Program-made: the position numbers and the translations under genes
In this document: in pieces, positions 34,289 to 43,317 of the stretch
Numbering within the stretch: the stretch's first letter is position 1
Layout: each line of letters starts with the position of its first letter
Assembly: GCA_040218145.1 (NCBI GenBank)
Contig: JAVJQK010000091.1
Span: 1 to 57,251, forward strand
Direction of reading: 5' to 3'
Source: Sandaracinaceae bacterium
Lineage (GTDB): Bacteria > Myxococcota_A > Polyangia > Polyangiales > Sandaracinaceae
Length of the DNA stretch: 57,251 nt
The notes under the pieces: generated by a model
Told to the model about the DNA's origin: nothing
What the model saw: the letters and a program-made list of their open reading frames with translations, nothing else
Databases searched by the model: none

Positions 34289-35055
34289 TGGGCTGGGACT
34301 TCCCGCGAGAGATCCACACGATGAAGGAGTCGATCGAGGTCCTCGACGACCTGATCGGCTGGGGCCAGCGGGAGGAGAGCCCCATCGGCTACTTCGCCGC
34401 GCTCTATCGCAAGGTCGGCTGGGCCATCGAAGCCGCGCTGCAGGCGGGGAAATTCGAGCACCCCGACACGCTCGTGAAGCTCGACGTGGTGTTCTTCAAT
34501 CGCTACCTCGAAGCCCTCCATCTCTGGCACACCGGAGAGGGGGCGAGCGCGCCCTGGCAGATCGCGTTCGACGCGACGCGGGACGAGAAGCTCATCGTGC
34601 TCCAGCACCTCTCGATGGCGATGAACGCGCACATCGATCTGGACCTCGGCGTGGCGACCGCGGACGTGGTGCCCGAAGAAGACTTGCTCGCGTTTCGCAA
34701 GGACTTCGACACGATGAACGCGGTCCTCGCCTCGCTCATGCACGACGTCGAGAACGACATGGGGCTCATCTTCGCCCTGTTGAAGCCCATCAACTGTCTC
34801 TTCGGCCCCGAGGAAGACGGCATCCTCGATCTGTCGATGGACGAGGTGCGGGCGCGCGCGTGGGCCAACTGCCTGCGCCTCTCGCGGCTCGAAGGCGAGG
34901 CGCGCGCCGAGGCGATCGAACGCCTGGCGGCCAGCACGGCCACGCTCTCGTGCATCATCCGCGATCCGGGTCCCTTGGGGAGCCTGGCCGTGCAATGGAT
35001 CCGGCGACGCGAATCCGGTGACGTCGCCCAGAAGATCGAGGACCTGACGAAATGA
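34288..35055 (+). CDS. DUF5995-family protein
   Basis: A 255-residue helical protein, start ATG at 34288 overlapping the stop of the cyclase gene (TGATG), so translation is coupled. Segments SPIGYFAALYRKVGWAIEAAL, VKLDVVFFNRYLEALHLW and LSMAMNAHIDLDLG match the DUF5995 family, whose members often neighbour flavin-dependent amine-oxidase-like enzymes. The conserved His in MNAHIDLDLG may bind a metal or ligand, but no activity is established. No signal peptide or membrane helix. The downstream oxidoreductase start overlaps its stop by four bases (ATGA). Confidence 0.78.
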   Translation: MGWDFPREIHTMKESIEVLDDLIGWGQREESPIGYFAALYRKVGWAIEAALQAGKFEHPDTLVKLDVVFFNRYLEALHLWHTGEGASAPWQIAFDATRDEKLIVLQHLSMAMNAHIDLDLGVATADVVPEEDLLAFRKDFDTMNAVLASLMHDVENDMGLIFALLKPINCLFGPEEDGILDLSMDEVRARAWANCLRLSRLEGEARAEAIERLAASTATLSCIIRDPGPLGSLAVQWIRRRESGDVAQKIEDLTK

Positions 35056-37385
35056 GCAAGCGACGCATCGCGATCCTCGGGAGCGGCCAGGCCGCGCTCA
35101 CCGCGGCGACCCAGATGACCGATCCCCGCAACCCGGCGGCGAAGGACCTCGAGCTGACCGTCTATCAGCTCGGGTGGCGGCTCGGAGGGAAGGGCGCGGC
35201 GGGGCGCAACGTCGACCCCGCGGGGAAGTATCGGGTCGAGGAGCACGGGCTCCACAACTGGTTCGGCTTCTACGACAACTCCTTCCGGCAGATCCGCGAC
35301 GTGTACGGCGAGCTGAGCCGGCCTCCGGACGCGCCGCTCGCGAGCTGGAAGGAGGCGTTCATCCCGGAGTGGGAGGCGGTCTTCGTCGAGCGCGTGAAGG
35401 GCCGGCAGACGTTCTGGAAGATCGAGAACCCCATCAACGCCGAGGAGCCGGGCAGCGGCGGGCTGCTCCTGCCGCTCTGGGAGTACGTGCTGATGGGGCT
35501 CGAGATGATCTCGGGGCACCACCTCGCGCTGACCGGGGTGTCGCTCCGGGGGATCGAGCTCTCCGCCCCCACGCGTGATCTCGTCGAGCGGGTGCGCAAG
35601 CTCGGCGTGAGCGTGGGCGCGCCGAGCGACCCGGCGCACGGCATCCTGAAGCTGGCGCACGCTCTGGCGCGGCAGTCGCTGAAGCACGTCGACAACCCCC
35701 ACGCGGCCGAGCACGAGGCGCACGCGGAGGGCTCCATCTTCTCCCGCGCCGTGCACGCGCTGACGGACGAGGTCGAGAAGGTCGTCGAGGATCTCGTCGG
35801 CGCGGTGGTCGGCCCGGTGGTGCAGCTCGTGCTGGAGCTCCTCCGCGCCTACATGTGGACGATGTGGGAGGTCCTGAAGGACGAGCTGGACGACGACGAC
35901 GTCCGCCGCTTCTGGATCATGGCCAACTTCGTCTACGCGATCGTGGTGGGATGTATTCGGGATGGCGTGTTGACGCACGGCTTCACCGTGATCAACGACG
36001 TGAACTTCCGGGACTGGGTCGCGAAGCACGCCTACCCGGACGGCGGCCTCACGGTCGACTCCGTGATCATGCGCGCCGTGTACGACTCGTCCTTTGCGTA
36101 TGTCGACGGCGACAGCCGAGACGGCCCCGGCGGCGCGTTCCCGCCCAAGGCGCAGTACGAGGCGGGCACCGCTCTGCAGGGGATGGTCCGCGCGGCGCTC
36201 ACCTACAAGGGCGCCTTCGGCTACAAGTTCGCCGCCTCGACCGCCGACACCTGCTACGCGCCGATGTACGAGGTGTTGAAGAAGCGCGGCGTGAAGTTCC
36301 GCTTCTTCCACCGCGTGCTGGCATTGAAGCCCGGCGCGAGCGCGAGCGATCCCATCGGGGAGATCGAGCTCTACCGTCAGGTCGATCTCGCGGACGATCG
36401 GGACGAGTACGAGCCGCTCTTCGACGTGAAGGGCTTGCCCTGCTGGCCCTCCCAGCCTCTGTGGGACCAGCTCGAGGACGGCGCGGCGCTGCGGCAATCC
36501 GGGGTCGACTTCGAGCACCCGCAGCGCGAGCTGGATCCGTCGCGCAAGATCACGCTCAAGCTCGGGGAAGACTTCGACGACGTGGTGCTCGGCATCTCGG
36601 TCGCCGCGCTCCCGAACCTCTGCGGCGGTCTGTTCGAGTTGAGCGAGCGCTGGCGTCGGATGCGCGACCACGTGCGGACCACGCGCACGATGGCGCTGCA
36701 GCTCTGGTCGAAGAAGACCGCGTCGGAGATGGGCTGGCCGAACATGGGCCGGCCGATGACCTCCTTCAGCTACGACGAGGCGAACTACCTCAACGTGTGG
36801 GGCGACCTGAGCGATCTCGTCCCGATGGAGGGCTGGACGTCGACGCCGATCGCGTGGGACCGGGGAGGGCCACGGACGATCGACGAGGCGTGGCCTCAGA
36901 ACGTCGCCTACTTCACCACCGCGATGCTCGACGACCCCAAGGTGTCCCCTCACGAGCTCCATCAAGACTGGGCGAAGTGCCACGCCGAGGTCCGCGCGGT
37001 CGCGGTGAAGATGTGCGATCAGGCCCTGACGCGGATCTGGCCCTCCACGAACGTCGGCACCGAGGCCGAGCCCCGCTTCGACTGGTCGGTCCTCGTCGAC
37101 GCGCGCGAGCACGCCCCGTCCGGCCTGCTTCGCATCGACAGCCAGTACATCCGCGCGAACGTCTCGCCGACCGAGCGATACGTCTTGTCGGTTCCCGGGA
37201 GCACGAAGCATCGCCTGCAGGCGCACGACGACGCGGAGTTCCCGAACCTGTACCTCGCCGGCGACTGGACCTGGTGCGGCATCAACGCGGGCTGCATGGA
37301 GGCCGCGACGATGAGCGGCATGCTCTGCTCGCTCGCGGCGACGGGCTACCCGAAGCGAGACGCGATCATCGGCGTCGACTTCTGA
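35052..37385 (+). CDS. Large FAD-dependent oxidoreductase (amine-oxidase/phytoene-desaturase-like)
   Basis: A 777-residue flavoprotein. The N-terminal dinucleotide fold (IAILGSGQAALTAATQM) and the RLGGKGAAGR motif that follows it, plus the C-terminal FAD block (LYLAGDWTWCGINAGCMEAATMSG), place it in the family of phytoene desaturases, hydroxysqualene dehydroxylase and amine oxidases. The residue that usually binds the ribose of FAD (Glu) reads Gln in VYQLGWRLGG. It is much longer than usual (about 450-550), with an insertion at about 170-320. The ATG overlaps the stop of the DUF5995 gene, so the three genes are one transcriptional unit. The substrate is unknown, perhaps a polyprenoid or lipid. 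Confidence 0.82.
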   Translation: MSKRRIAILGSGQAALTAATQMTDPRNPAAKDLELTVYQLGWRLGGKGAAGRNVDPAGKYRVEEHGLHNWFGFYDNSFRQIRDVYGELSRPPDAPLASWKEAFIPEWEAVFVERVKGRQTFWKIENPINAEEPGSGGLLLPLWEYVLMGLEMISGHHLALTGVSLRGIELSAPTRDLVERVRKLGVSVGAPSDPAHGILKLAHALARQSLKHVDNPHAAEHEAHAEGSIFSRAVHALTDEVEKVVEDLVGAVVGPVVQLVLELLRAYMWTMWEVLKDELDDDDVRRFWIMANFVYAIVVGCIRDGVLTHGFTVINDVNFRDWVAKHAYPDGGLTVDSVIMRAVYDSSFAYVDGDSRDGPGGAFPPKAQYEAGTALQGMVRAALTYKGAFGYKFAASTADTCYAPMYEVLKKRGVKFRFFHRVLALKPGASASDPIGEIELYRQVDLADDRDEYEPLFDVKGLPCWPSQPLWDQLEDGAALRQSGVDFEHPQRELDPSRKITLKLGEDFDDVVLGISVAALPNLCGGLFELSERWRRMRDHVRTTRTMALQLWSKKTASEMGWPNMGRPMTSFSYDEANYLNVWGDLSDLVPMEGWTSTPIAWDRGGPRTIDEAWPQNVAYFTTAMLDDPKVSPHELHQDWAKCHAEVRAVAVKMCDQALTRIWPSTNVGTEAEPRFDWSVLVDAREHAPSGLLRIDSQYIRANVSPTERYVLSVPGSTKHRLQAHDDAEFPNLYLAGDWTWCGINAGCMEAATMSGMLCSLAATGYPKRDAIIGVDF

Positions 37386-37391
37386 GTCGCG

Positions 37392-39884
37392 TCACTCCCC
37401 GATGGTCGGCGTCGCGCCCGCGAGCGCCTGGAGCAGGAAGCGCAGCGCGTCGCCGCGGGTCTGCGGCTGCTCGGTCAGAACGTGATGCCCGTCGCGACCC
37501 GTCTCCGGCTCGTATTGCCGCAGCCCCACGGTGTAGTCGGTCATCTCGACCGTCACGTTCCCGCTCACCGGAGGGGGCAGGGCGTCGCCGAGGCCGATGT
37601 CGACCAGCTCCGGGCTGACCTGGGGCAGGCTCGCGCTGCGGGCGAAGGCGGCCATCGTGCGCTCGGTGCTGAAGCTGTCGCCGAGGCCGAAGGTCATCAT
37701 CACGTGCCGGCCGCGCATGTCGATCGGCTCGCGGTGGTAGTGGCGGCCGTAGTTCACCGCGTCGACCGGCTCATAGAGCATCTGGATCAGGGCCAGCGCC
37801 GGGTGGTTGGCGCCCGCGGTGAGGTTGCCGTCACGGTCGGGGTCGAGCAGCGCGAGAGGCACCGCCCGCGCGATGTTCACGGGCCGGGTCTTCGTCAGCA
37901 GCGACTCCGTCAGGTCGCCGCCGAGCCCGCTCAGGAGCACGGCCAGCACGCCCGGCTCGTAGGGCACCATCAGCGAGGCGTGGCTCGCGCCCTGGCTGTG
38001 CCCGAGGATCGCGAAGCGCGCGGGATCGAAGCGCACGTCGAAGTCCGTGGGCGCCTCGGCGGCCGGGAGCACGTAGCCCTCCGCCCAGTAGACGAGCGCG
38101 AGCAGATCCGCGGCGCCCTGGAGGAAGTTGTCGCGCGCCGCGCGGGGGTTGGCGAAGTTGAACACCAGGCCGTCGGGGTCGCGGGTCGACGCGCCGCGGC
38201 GGCTGCCGTGCTGCGGCATGTCGATGGCGACCGTCACCGCGTTCGCGGGGCCGGCGCCGCCGTCCGCGGTGGCCAGGTCCTCCGCGAAGCCGTTGCCGAT
38301 CGGCGCGGTGAAGGCGCCCCCCGTGCCGTGCGCCCAGAAGAGGACGGGGAAGCCCTCCGCCGGGGCCGCGGGCACCTTCGGGACGGTCATCACCATGCAC
38401 ACGTCTTCGCTGCGCGCGACGACGGGGGCGCCCGAGGCGTCGTACTCGATGCCGCCGCCGTCCTCCGGCGTCTCGAAGGGTGGGGTTCCTTGCTGGAACT
38501 GCGGCAGCGCGACGCGGGCGTGGATCTCCCAGTACGCGCTGCTCTCGGGGCCACACGCGCGCAGCCCTCCGTCATCGCAAGGGCTGGCGACGCCATCGGC
38601 GCAGACCGTCACGTCGCTCAGCGCGGGCGCGGGCCCACCGCGGATCACGTTGCGGAGCGCGGGCACCGCGTCGGTCGCGGTCTGGGTCGTGAACACCGCC
38701 GCGTTGAGGACGTCGCCCACCGCGGGCGTCTCCGCCTGGGCCAACCAGTCGCGCAGCAGCTGATAGCGATCCCACGCCGTGTCCAGTGGGGCCCCCGTCG
38801 GCGCGGTGTCGCCGAGCAGCGCCTCGAGATCGGGCGACGGCTCGAAGGGGACATTGCCGCTCGCCGCGTCCGTCCGGATGCCGTCCAGCAGGATCAACGC
38901 GTAGGTCGTGCCCGGGCGCAGCGGCGCGCCGTGGCCACGGCGCACGGAGAGCCAGTTCGGGCAGATGTAGCGGGTGATCGGCCCCGCGGTCGTGAGCCAG
39001 CCGCGGCCGAGATCCCGCCCGAACTCCGGCGAGCCGGGCGTGAGGTCGACGAGCCGCACGCGGTCGCCGTTCACGTCGCCCCACTCGTAGGGGCGCGAGA
39101 AGCGGAAGAAGACGACCGGGTTGGTGGCGAAGCCGTCCAGGTCCTGCTCGGCCGCCGCGATGGTGCGCCCGAGCACGTCCACCGGGAGCGCGGTGGCGGG
39201 GCGCGGGTGGCCCGTCAGATCGAGGCCCGTCGCGGTGCGGCGCACGTCGTTGGGGAAGGGCAGCCGGTAGAAATCGCCGTCGGTCTCGTCGCCGCGCGGC
39301 ACCTCGAAGTACGCGCGGGGCGGATCGGCGGCGTCCTCGACGCAGTCCGCGCCGGTCCACGGGGGCAAGAGCGGCGGACGGCCCGCGCCGGCGTCGCCGC
39401 TCCCGATGGCCGGGTTCTGGCAGGTGCGCGCGCCTCCGTCGCCGACCACGCACGCGAGCCCGGCGAGGCAGTCGACGTCGCTGCCGCAGGGATCGGAGAG
39501 GTCGCCGTCGCCCGCGGCCCGGCACCGGTAGCCGAAGCCCTCGACGGTGCAGAGGAGGCCCTGCTGGCAGTCAGCCGTGCTCTGGCAGCCGTCCCCGTCC
39601 GCGCCGTCGCCCGCCGCCTCGCAGACGCGACGAGGCCCGCAGAAGAGCCCGTCCATGCAGTCGCCGCTCAGGACGCAGACGGAGCCCTCCACGCCCGTGC
39701 CCGATGGAGCGCAGCGGTTGGTGTCGTCGCAGACGAGGCCCGAGCGGCAGCCCGTGTCGGTGAAGCAGGGGTCACCGACGCCGCCGTTGCGTGGCCCCGC
39801 GTCCACGTCGCCGGAGTCGAAGAAGTCGCAGGAGCAGCCGGCGCTCAGGAGCACCGCCGCGGTCACCGAAAGCCAAGCGCGCAT
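37392..39884 (-). CDS. Cys-rich lipoprotein with alpha/beta-hydrolase domain
   Basis: An 830-residue protein with signal MRAWLSVTAAVLLSAGC. The N-terminal region (about 35-150) holds four Cys-rich units (CxxDTGCRSGLVCDDTNRC type). From about 170 to 450 it resembles the N-terminal domain of secreted lipases (YFEVPRGDETDGDFYRLPFPND, and PLRPGTTYALILLDG with Ig-like spacing). The hydrolase core has an oxyanion region WAHGTGGAF, the nucleophile S630 in GHSQGAS, a likely acid D736 (FGLGDSF) and H800 or H801 (GRDGHH). A lipid esterase exposed at the cell surface is likely. Strong Shine-Dalgarno GGAGGAGA before the ATG. Confidence 0.82.
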   Translation of the reverse strand: MRAWLSVTAAVLLSAGCSCDFFDSGDVDAGPRNGGVGDPCFTDTGCRSGLVCDDTNRCAPSGTGVEGSVCVLSGDCMDGLFCGPRRVCEAAGDGADGDGCQSTADCQQGLLCTVEGFGYRCRAAGDGDLSDPCGSDVDCLAGLACVVGDGGARTCQNPAIGSGDAGAGRPPLLPPWTGADCVEDAADPPRAYFEVPRGDETDGDFYRLPFPNDVRRTATGLDLTGHPRPATALPVDVLGRTIAAAEQDLDGFATNPVVFFRFSRPYEWGDVNGDRVRLVDLTPGSPEFGRDLGRGWLTTAGPITRYICPNWLSVRRGHGAPLRPGTTYALILLDGIRTDAASGNVPFEPSPDLEALLGDTAPTGAPLDTAWDRYQLLRDWLAQAETPAVGDVLNAAVFTTQTATDAVPALRNVIRGGPAPALSDVTVCADGVASPCDDGGLRACGPESSAYWEIHARVALPQFQQGTPPFETPEDGGGIEYDASGAPVVARSEDVCMVMTVPKVPAAPAEGFPVLFWAHGTGGAFTAPIGNGFAEDLATADGGAGPANAVTVAIDMPQHGSRRGASTRDPDGLVFNFANPRAARDNFLQGAADLLALVYWAEGYVLPAAEAPTDFDVRFDPARFAILGHSQGASHASLMVPYEPGVLAVLLSGLGGDLTESLLTKTRPVNIARAVPLALLDPDRDGNLTAGANHPALALIQMLYEPVDAVNYGRHYHREPIDMRGRHVMMTFGLGDSFSTERTMAAFARSASLPQVSPELVDIGLGDALPPPVSGNVTVEMTDYTVGLRQYEPETGRDGHHVLTEQPQTRGDALRFLLQALAGATPTIGE

Positions 39885-40004
39885 CGTCCGTCTCCTCCAA
39901 GTCGAGCGAATTCACCTTACCGGAAGCGCGCGCCACTTTCCCGACGGCTCTCCGCGCCGCGCACTTTCTTGACCGTGGAGCCCGTTCCGTGGCTTGGAGT
40001 GGGT

Positions 40005-41210
40005 GTGCGGTTGTCCCACATCATGCCATACGCCCTCCTCCTGCTCGCGGCCCCGGCCTCGGCCGATCCCGCGGAGCGAGGCGACGCGCATCGCCACGAC
40101 TACTCGCGCTTCAGCGACGGCCCGCGCAACGTGCCGACCCCGCGGGGGGCGTCGCTCCAGCGCGCCCAGGCGCTGGGGCTCGGCACGCGCGAGGCGGCGT
40201 CGCAGCTGATGCACGGCCAGCCCGAGGCCGCGTGGCTGCGCGCCGCCGGGTGGCGCGAGAGCCCGGACCGTCTCCTCTGGCCGGTCGACGACGGCAATTA
40301 CGTGCGTGGCTTCGGTTTCGTGCGCACCACGCGCCCGGACCTCCGTCACGACGGGGTCGACATCTCCGCGCCGGTGGGCACGGTCGTGCGCGCCGCGGCA
40401 GACGGCATCGTCGCCTACTCCGACAACGGCATCCGCGGCTACGGCAACTGCGTCATCCTCCTTCACCCGAACGGCTGGGTGACCCTCTACGCGCACAACT
40501 CGCGCACCACGGTGCAGCCCGGGTGGCGGGTGCGGCGCGGCGAGCGCATCGCCCTGGTCGGCTCGACCGGCATCTCCCGCGGCCCGCACGTGCACTTCGA
40601 GCTGATCGACGGCGGCCGGCCCACCGACCCGCTCGCCCTCTTCGACGGTGGCCCGGCGTTCGTGCGGCGGGTGGCGGAGCGCGCGTTCGCGGCCGGGCGC
40701 GTGCCCGAGCCCGACGACGTCGGCCCCGCGGATCGTCCGACGCCCGCGCCCCTCGCCGACGCGCAGCCGGTCGCCTCGCCCACCGTCGATCGCCGGGCCC
40801 TCGTGCGCCGCCTGCTCCGCTTCGCGCCGACCGAGGCGCTCCGCGAGGAGGCGGGCGGGCGCATCTTCTCCAACCTCCTGTGGCCGGTCCGCGGCGGCTC
40901 GCTCGCCTCGCACGATCGGCGGCGGGCGCGCATCGAGGCCGAAGACGGCGCCGCGGTGCGCGCGGCGGCGGATGGGCAGGTCGTCTACGTGGGCCGCCTC
41001 GGCCGCCGCGGCCAGAGCGTCGTGATGCTGCACCGCATGGGCTGGGTGACGGTCTACGCGGGCGTCGGCGAGGTGCACGTCGAGCCCGGGCAGCGCGTGG
41101 AGCGCGGCGCGTGGATCGCAGCGACCGAGGGAGCGCTGGCGTTCGAGCTCCGCGTCGACGGCCGCAGGACCGATCCCCACGACCTGCTGGTCCAGGTGCC
41201 CTCCGACTGA
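40005..41210 (+). CDS. M23-type protein with one intact and one degenerate LytM domain
   Basis: A 401-residue secreted protein. GTG 40005 gives signal peptide MRLSHIMPYALLLLAAPASA; ATG 40023 is the alternative. The first LytM domain (about 100-210) has a full zinc set: H and D in RHDGVDISAP, and HxH in PHVHFE, with YAHNS. The second (about 285-395) has the same fold (AVRAAADGQVVYVG, VVMLHRMGWVTVYAG), but the zinc positions read ARIEAED and ALAFEL, so it cannot bind zinc in the usual way. It would cleave peptidoglycan cross-bridges or regulate an amidase; the second domain may be a binding module. Confidence 0.87.
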   Translation: MRLSHIMPYALLLLAAPASADPAERGDAHRHDYSRFSDGPRNVPTPRGASLQRAQALGLGTREAASQLMHGQPEAAWLRAAGWRESPDRLLWPVDDGNYVRGFGFVRTTRPDLRHDGVDISAPVGTVVRAAADGIVAYSDNGIRGYGNCVILLHPNGWVTLYAHNSRTTVQPGWRVRRGERIALVGSTGISRGPHVHFELIDGGRPTDPLALFDGGPAFVRRVAERAFAAGRVPEPDDVGPADRPTPAPLADAQPVASPTVDRRALVRRLLRFAPTEALREEAGGRIFSNLLWPVRGGSLASHDRRRARIEAEDGAAVRAAADGQVVYVGRLGRRGQSVVMLHRMGWVTVYAGVGEVHVEPGQRVERGAWIAATEGALAFELRVDGRRTDPHDLLVQVPSD

Positions 41211-41232
41211 CGCCTCCGATTGACGGCTCCGA

Positions 41233-41262
41233 TTGACCGGGCCGCGCTCCTTCGCGCACAGT
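41233..41262 (+). promoter_or_regulatory. Putative promoter of the acyltransferase gene
   Basis: TTGACC (41233-41238), an 18-nt spacer and CACAGT (41257-41262) end 6 nt before the ATG at 41269, with no Shine-Dalgarno sequence in between. Confidence 0.45.
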
Positions 41263-41268
41263 CCGGCC

Positions 41269-42201
41269 ATGCCCCTCGGCGACGTGCCCGTCCCCTTCGC
41301 CAGCCGCGGCTGGCAGAAGAAGCAGGAGGCCGAGAGCCGGCTCGAGAAGCTCGTCGCGCGCTTCGGCGATCGCATGGTGCGCTTCAGCGAGGACGCGCTC
41401 GGCGAGGAGCTCGACGCCCGGATCGCGCGCATCCAGATGCACCCCAACGAGGCGGGCTTCGATCCCTTCGGCTTCGACCCGGGGACCGCGCGCTACGCCC
41501 TCGCGCTCGCCGCCTTCCTGCACCGCTTCTACTTCCGCACGGAGGTCTTCGGCGTGGAGCACGTGCCGGAGGGCAGGGTGCTGATCATCGCCAACCACTC
41601 GGGGCAGATCCCGATGGACGGCCTCATCATCGGCACCTCGCTCATGCTCGACGCGGAGCCGCCTCGCTTCCCGCGCTCGATGGTGGAGCGCTGGTCGGCG
41701 GAGCTGCCCTTCGTCAGCGTGTTCTTCCCGCGCTGCGGCCAGGTGGTCGGCTCCCCCGACAACGCGCGCCGGCTGTTGCAGAACGACGAGGCGCTGGTGG
41801 TCTTCCCGGAGGGCACGCGCGGGATCAGCAAGACCTTCGACAAGCGCTACCAGCTCGTCGACTTCGGCCTCGGCTTCATGCGCCTGGCGCTCGAGACCGG
41901 CACGCCGATCGTCCCCGTGTCGGTCGTGGGCGGAGAGGAGCAGCTCATCAGCGTCGCCGACTTCAAGGGCGTGGCCAGGCTCTTCGGCATGCCCTCGTTC
42001 CCCATCATCCCGCAGCTCTTCCTCGGGATGCCGTTCCCGCTCCCCACCCGCTATCGGCTGCGGTTCGGGCCCCCGATGCGCTTCGACGGCGACCCGGACG
42101 ACGACGACGCGGTCATCGGCGAGAAGGTCGCCGAGGTCCGGGCGAACATCCAGCGCATGGTCGATCGGGGCCTGGAGGAGCGGCGCTCGATCTTCTGGTG
42201 A
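41269..42201 (+). CDS. Lysophospholipid/glycerol acyltransferase (PlsC-like)
   Basis: A 310-residue protein starting MPLGDVPVPFAS; an open frame starts 12 codons earlier. The catalytic NHSGQIPMDG block has the histidine and aspartate six residues apart, not the usual four, a form seen in a subset of this superfamily. The glycerol-phosphate site is FPEGTRGISK. Weakly hydrophobic stretches around LALAAFLHRFYF and FGLGFMRLALETG suggest membrane association. It would transfer an acyl group to a lysophospholipid, glycolipid or ornithine lipid. The acceptor cannot be told. Confidence 0.85.
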   Translation: MPLGDVPVPFASRGWQKKQEAESRLEKLVARFGDRMVRFSEDALGEELDARIARIQMHPNEAGFDPFGFDPGTARYALALAAFLHRFYFRTEVFGVEHVPEGRVLIIANHSGQIPMDGLIIGTSLMLDAEPPRFPRSMVERWSAELPFVSVFFPRCGQVVGSPDNARRLLQNDEALVVFPEGTRGISKTFDKRYQLVDFGLGFMRLALETGTPIVPVSVVGGEEQLISVADFKGVARLFGMPSFPIIPQLFLGMPFPLPTRYRLRFGPPMRFDGDPDDDDAVIGEKVAEVRANIQRMVDRGLEERRSIFW

Positions 42202-42305
42202 GCCGCCGCGGCCGGCCCCGCGGACGCCGCGCGTCGAGAGGAGCGGTGACGTTCTTCAACGGACGGCTTGACGGGAGACGGTCCGCGGGCTTCTGTACGG
42301 CCGTC

Positions 42306-43277
42306 ATGCGCCCGTTTGTCTCCCTCAGCCTCTGTCTGATCCTGGCCGCCTGCGGTGGGGATCAGGACCAGCGCACCACGCCCGACGAGACGGGCGACCT
42401 CGAGGTCACCGCCGGCAGCGGCCGGACCGCGACGATGCCCCCGGGCCTCGACGACAGCCGCTGGCGCTGGGTCGAGGCGCACTGCACGGAGGGCCCGCTC
42501 GACCTGCTCGCCCGCGGCTACGCGGCGCACGTGCGGGTCCATCAGCGCGGCGAGAACCAGCTCCTGCTCGTGCACGACCAGCAGTTCGCGACCGAGAGCT
42601 GCGAGCACACCGTCGTCCAGCAGGCGACCCTGCCCGAGGGCGGCGGCGAGAGCTGGCTCATGGAGGAGGTGGTCCGCGTGGCCGTCCCCTCCACCGACGC
42701 GTGCTACGGCCGCCCGGAGGAGAACCGCCCCGGCGACGTGCGCATGACCGACGGTCGCCTCGAGGTCCTCGTGCAGCGCTCCCAGTGGTGCAACGGCCTC
42801 GAGGTCCGCATGGTCTACGAGCGCGCGGCCCAGGAGCTGCTCGCGGAGGACGAGATCGTGCGTCGCTACGTCGCCCACTTCATGCGCGGCGACGCCGACG
42901 CGGTGGCGGAGCTCTTCGCGCAGTCGGGGGCGCTCCTCGAGCCCTTCACCCGGACCGAGACCGGGGACCCCTACCGTCACGAGGGCCGCAACCGGGTCCA
43001 GCGCTGGTTCGAGGAGAGCTTCACGACCGCGCCGTGGCGCGCGATGAAGATCGCCGAGATCGAGGAGGGCGAGGCCTCGGGAGGCGCCACGCAGCGCGTC
43101 GTGACCTGGGAGTACATGGATCCGCGCCTCACCGAGCCCATGACCGGCCGGAGCCGCTTCACGATCGCGGCGGGCGAGATCTTCGAGCTCCAGATCGAGC
43201 TGACCAGCGAGCCCAGCCTGCGCGAGCCGGCCGAGGGCGAGGCGGCCGAGGGCGAAGAAGAGGCGACGGAAACCTGA
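42306..43277 (+). CDS. Lipoprotein with C-terminal SnoaL-like domain
   Basis: A 323-residue lipoprotein with signal MRPFVSLSLCLILAAC (lipobox LAAC). Residues about 55-180 form a Cys-containing beta domain (RWRWVEAHCTEG, SCEHTVVQQ, TDACYGR, SQWCNGLEV), probably with two disulphides. From about 195 the segment VRRYVAHFMRGDADAVAELFAQSGALLEPF, followed by RNRVQRWFEESF and RVVTWEYMD, matches the NTF2/SnoaL fold. The tail is acidic and low-complexity. A secreted ligand-binding protein is likely; activity unknown. Confidence 0.75.
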   Translation: MRPFVSLSLCLILAACGGDQDQRTTPDETGDLEVTAGSGRTATMPPGLDDSRWRWVEAHCTEGPLDLLARGYAAHVRVHQRGENQLLLVHDQQFATESCEHTVVQQATLPEGGGESWLMEEVVRVAVPSTDACYGRPEENRPGDVRMTDGRLEVLVQRSQWCNGLEVRMVYERAAQELLAEDEIVRRYVAHFMRGDADAVAELFAQSGALLEPFTRTETGDPYRHEGRNRVQRWFEESFTTAPWRAMKIAEIEEGEASGGATQRVVTWEYMDPRLTEPMTGRSRFTIAAGEIFELQIELTSEPSLREPAEGEAAEGEEEATET

Positions 43278-43279
43278 GC

Positions 43280-43309
43280 TTGCGTTTCGCCGTGCGCCGT
43301 CGGGATACT
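43280..43309 (+). promoter_or_regulatory. Putative promoter of the SDR gene
   Basis: TTGCGT (43280-43285), an 18-nt spacer and GATACT (43304-43309) end 8 nt before the GTG at 43318. Confidence 0.4.
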
Positions 43310-43317
43310 CGGGGTCC

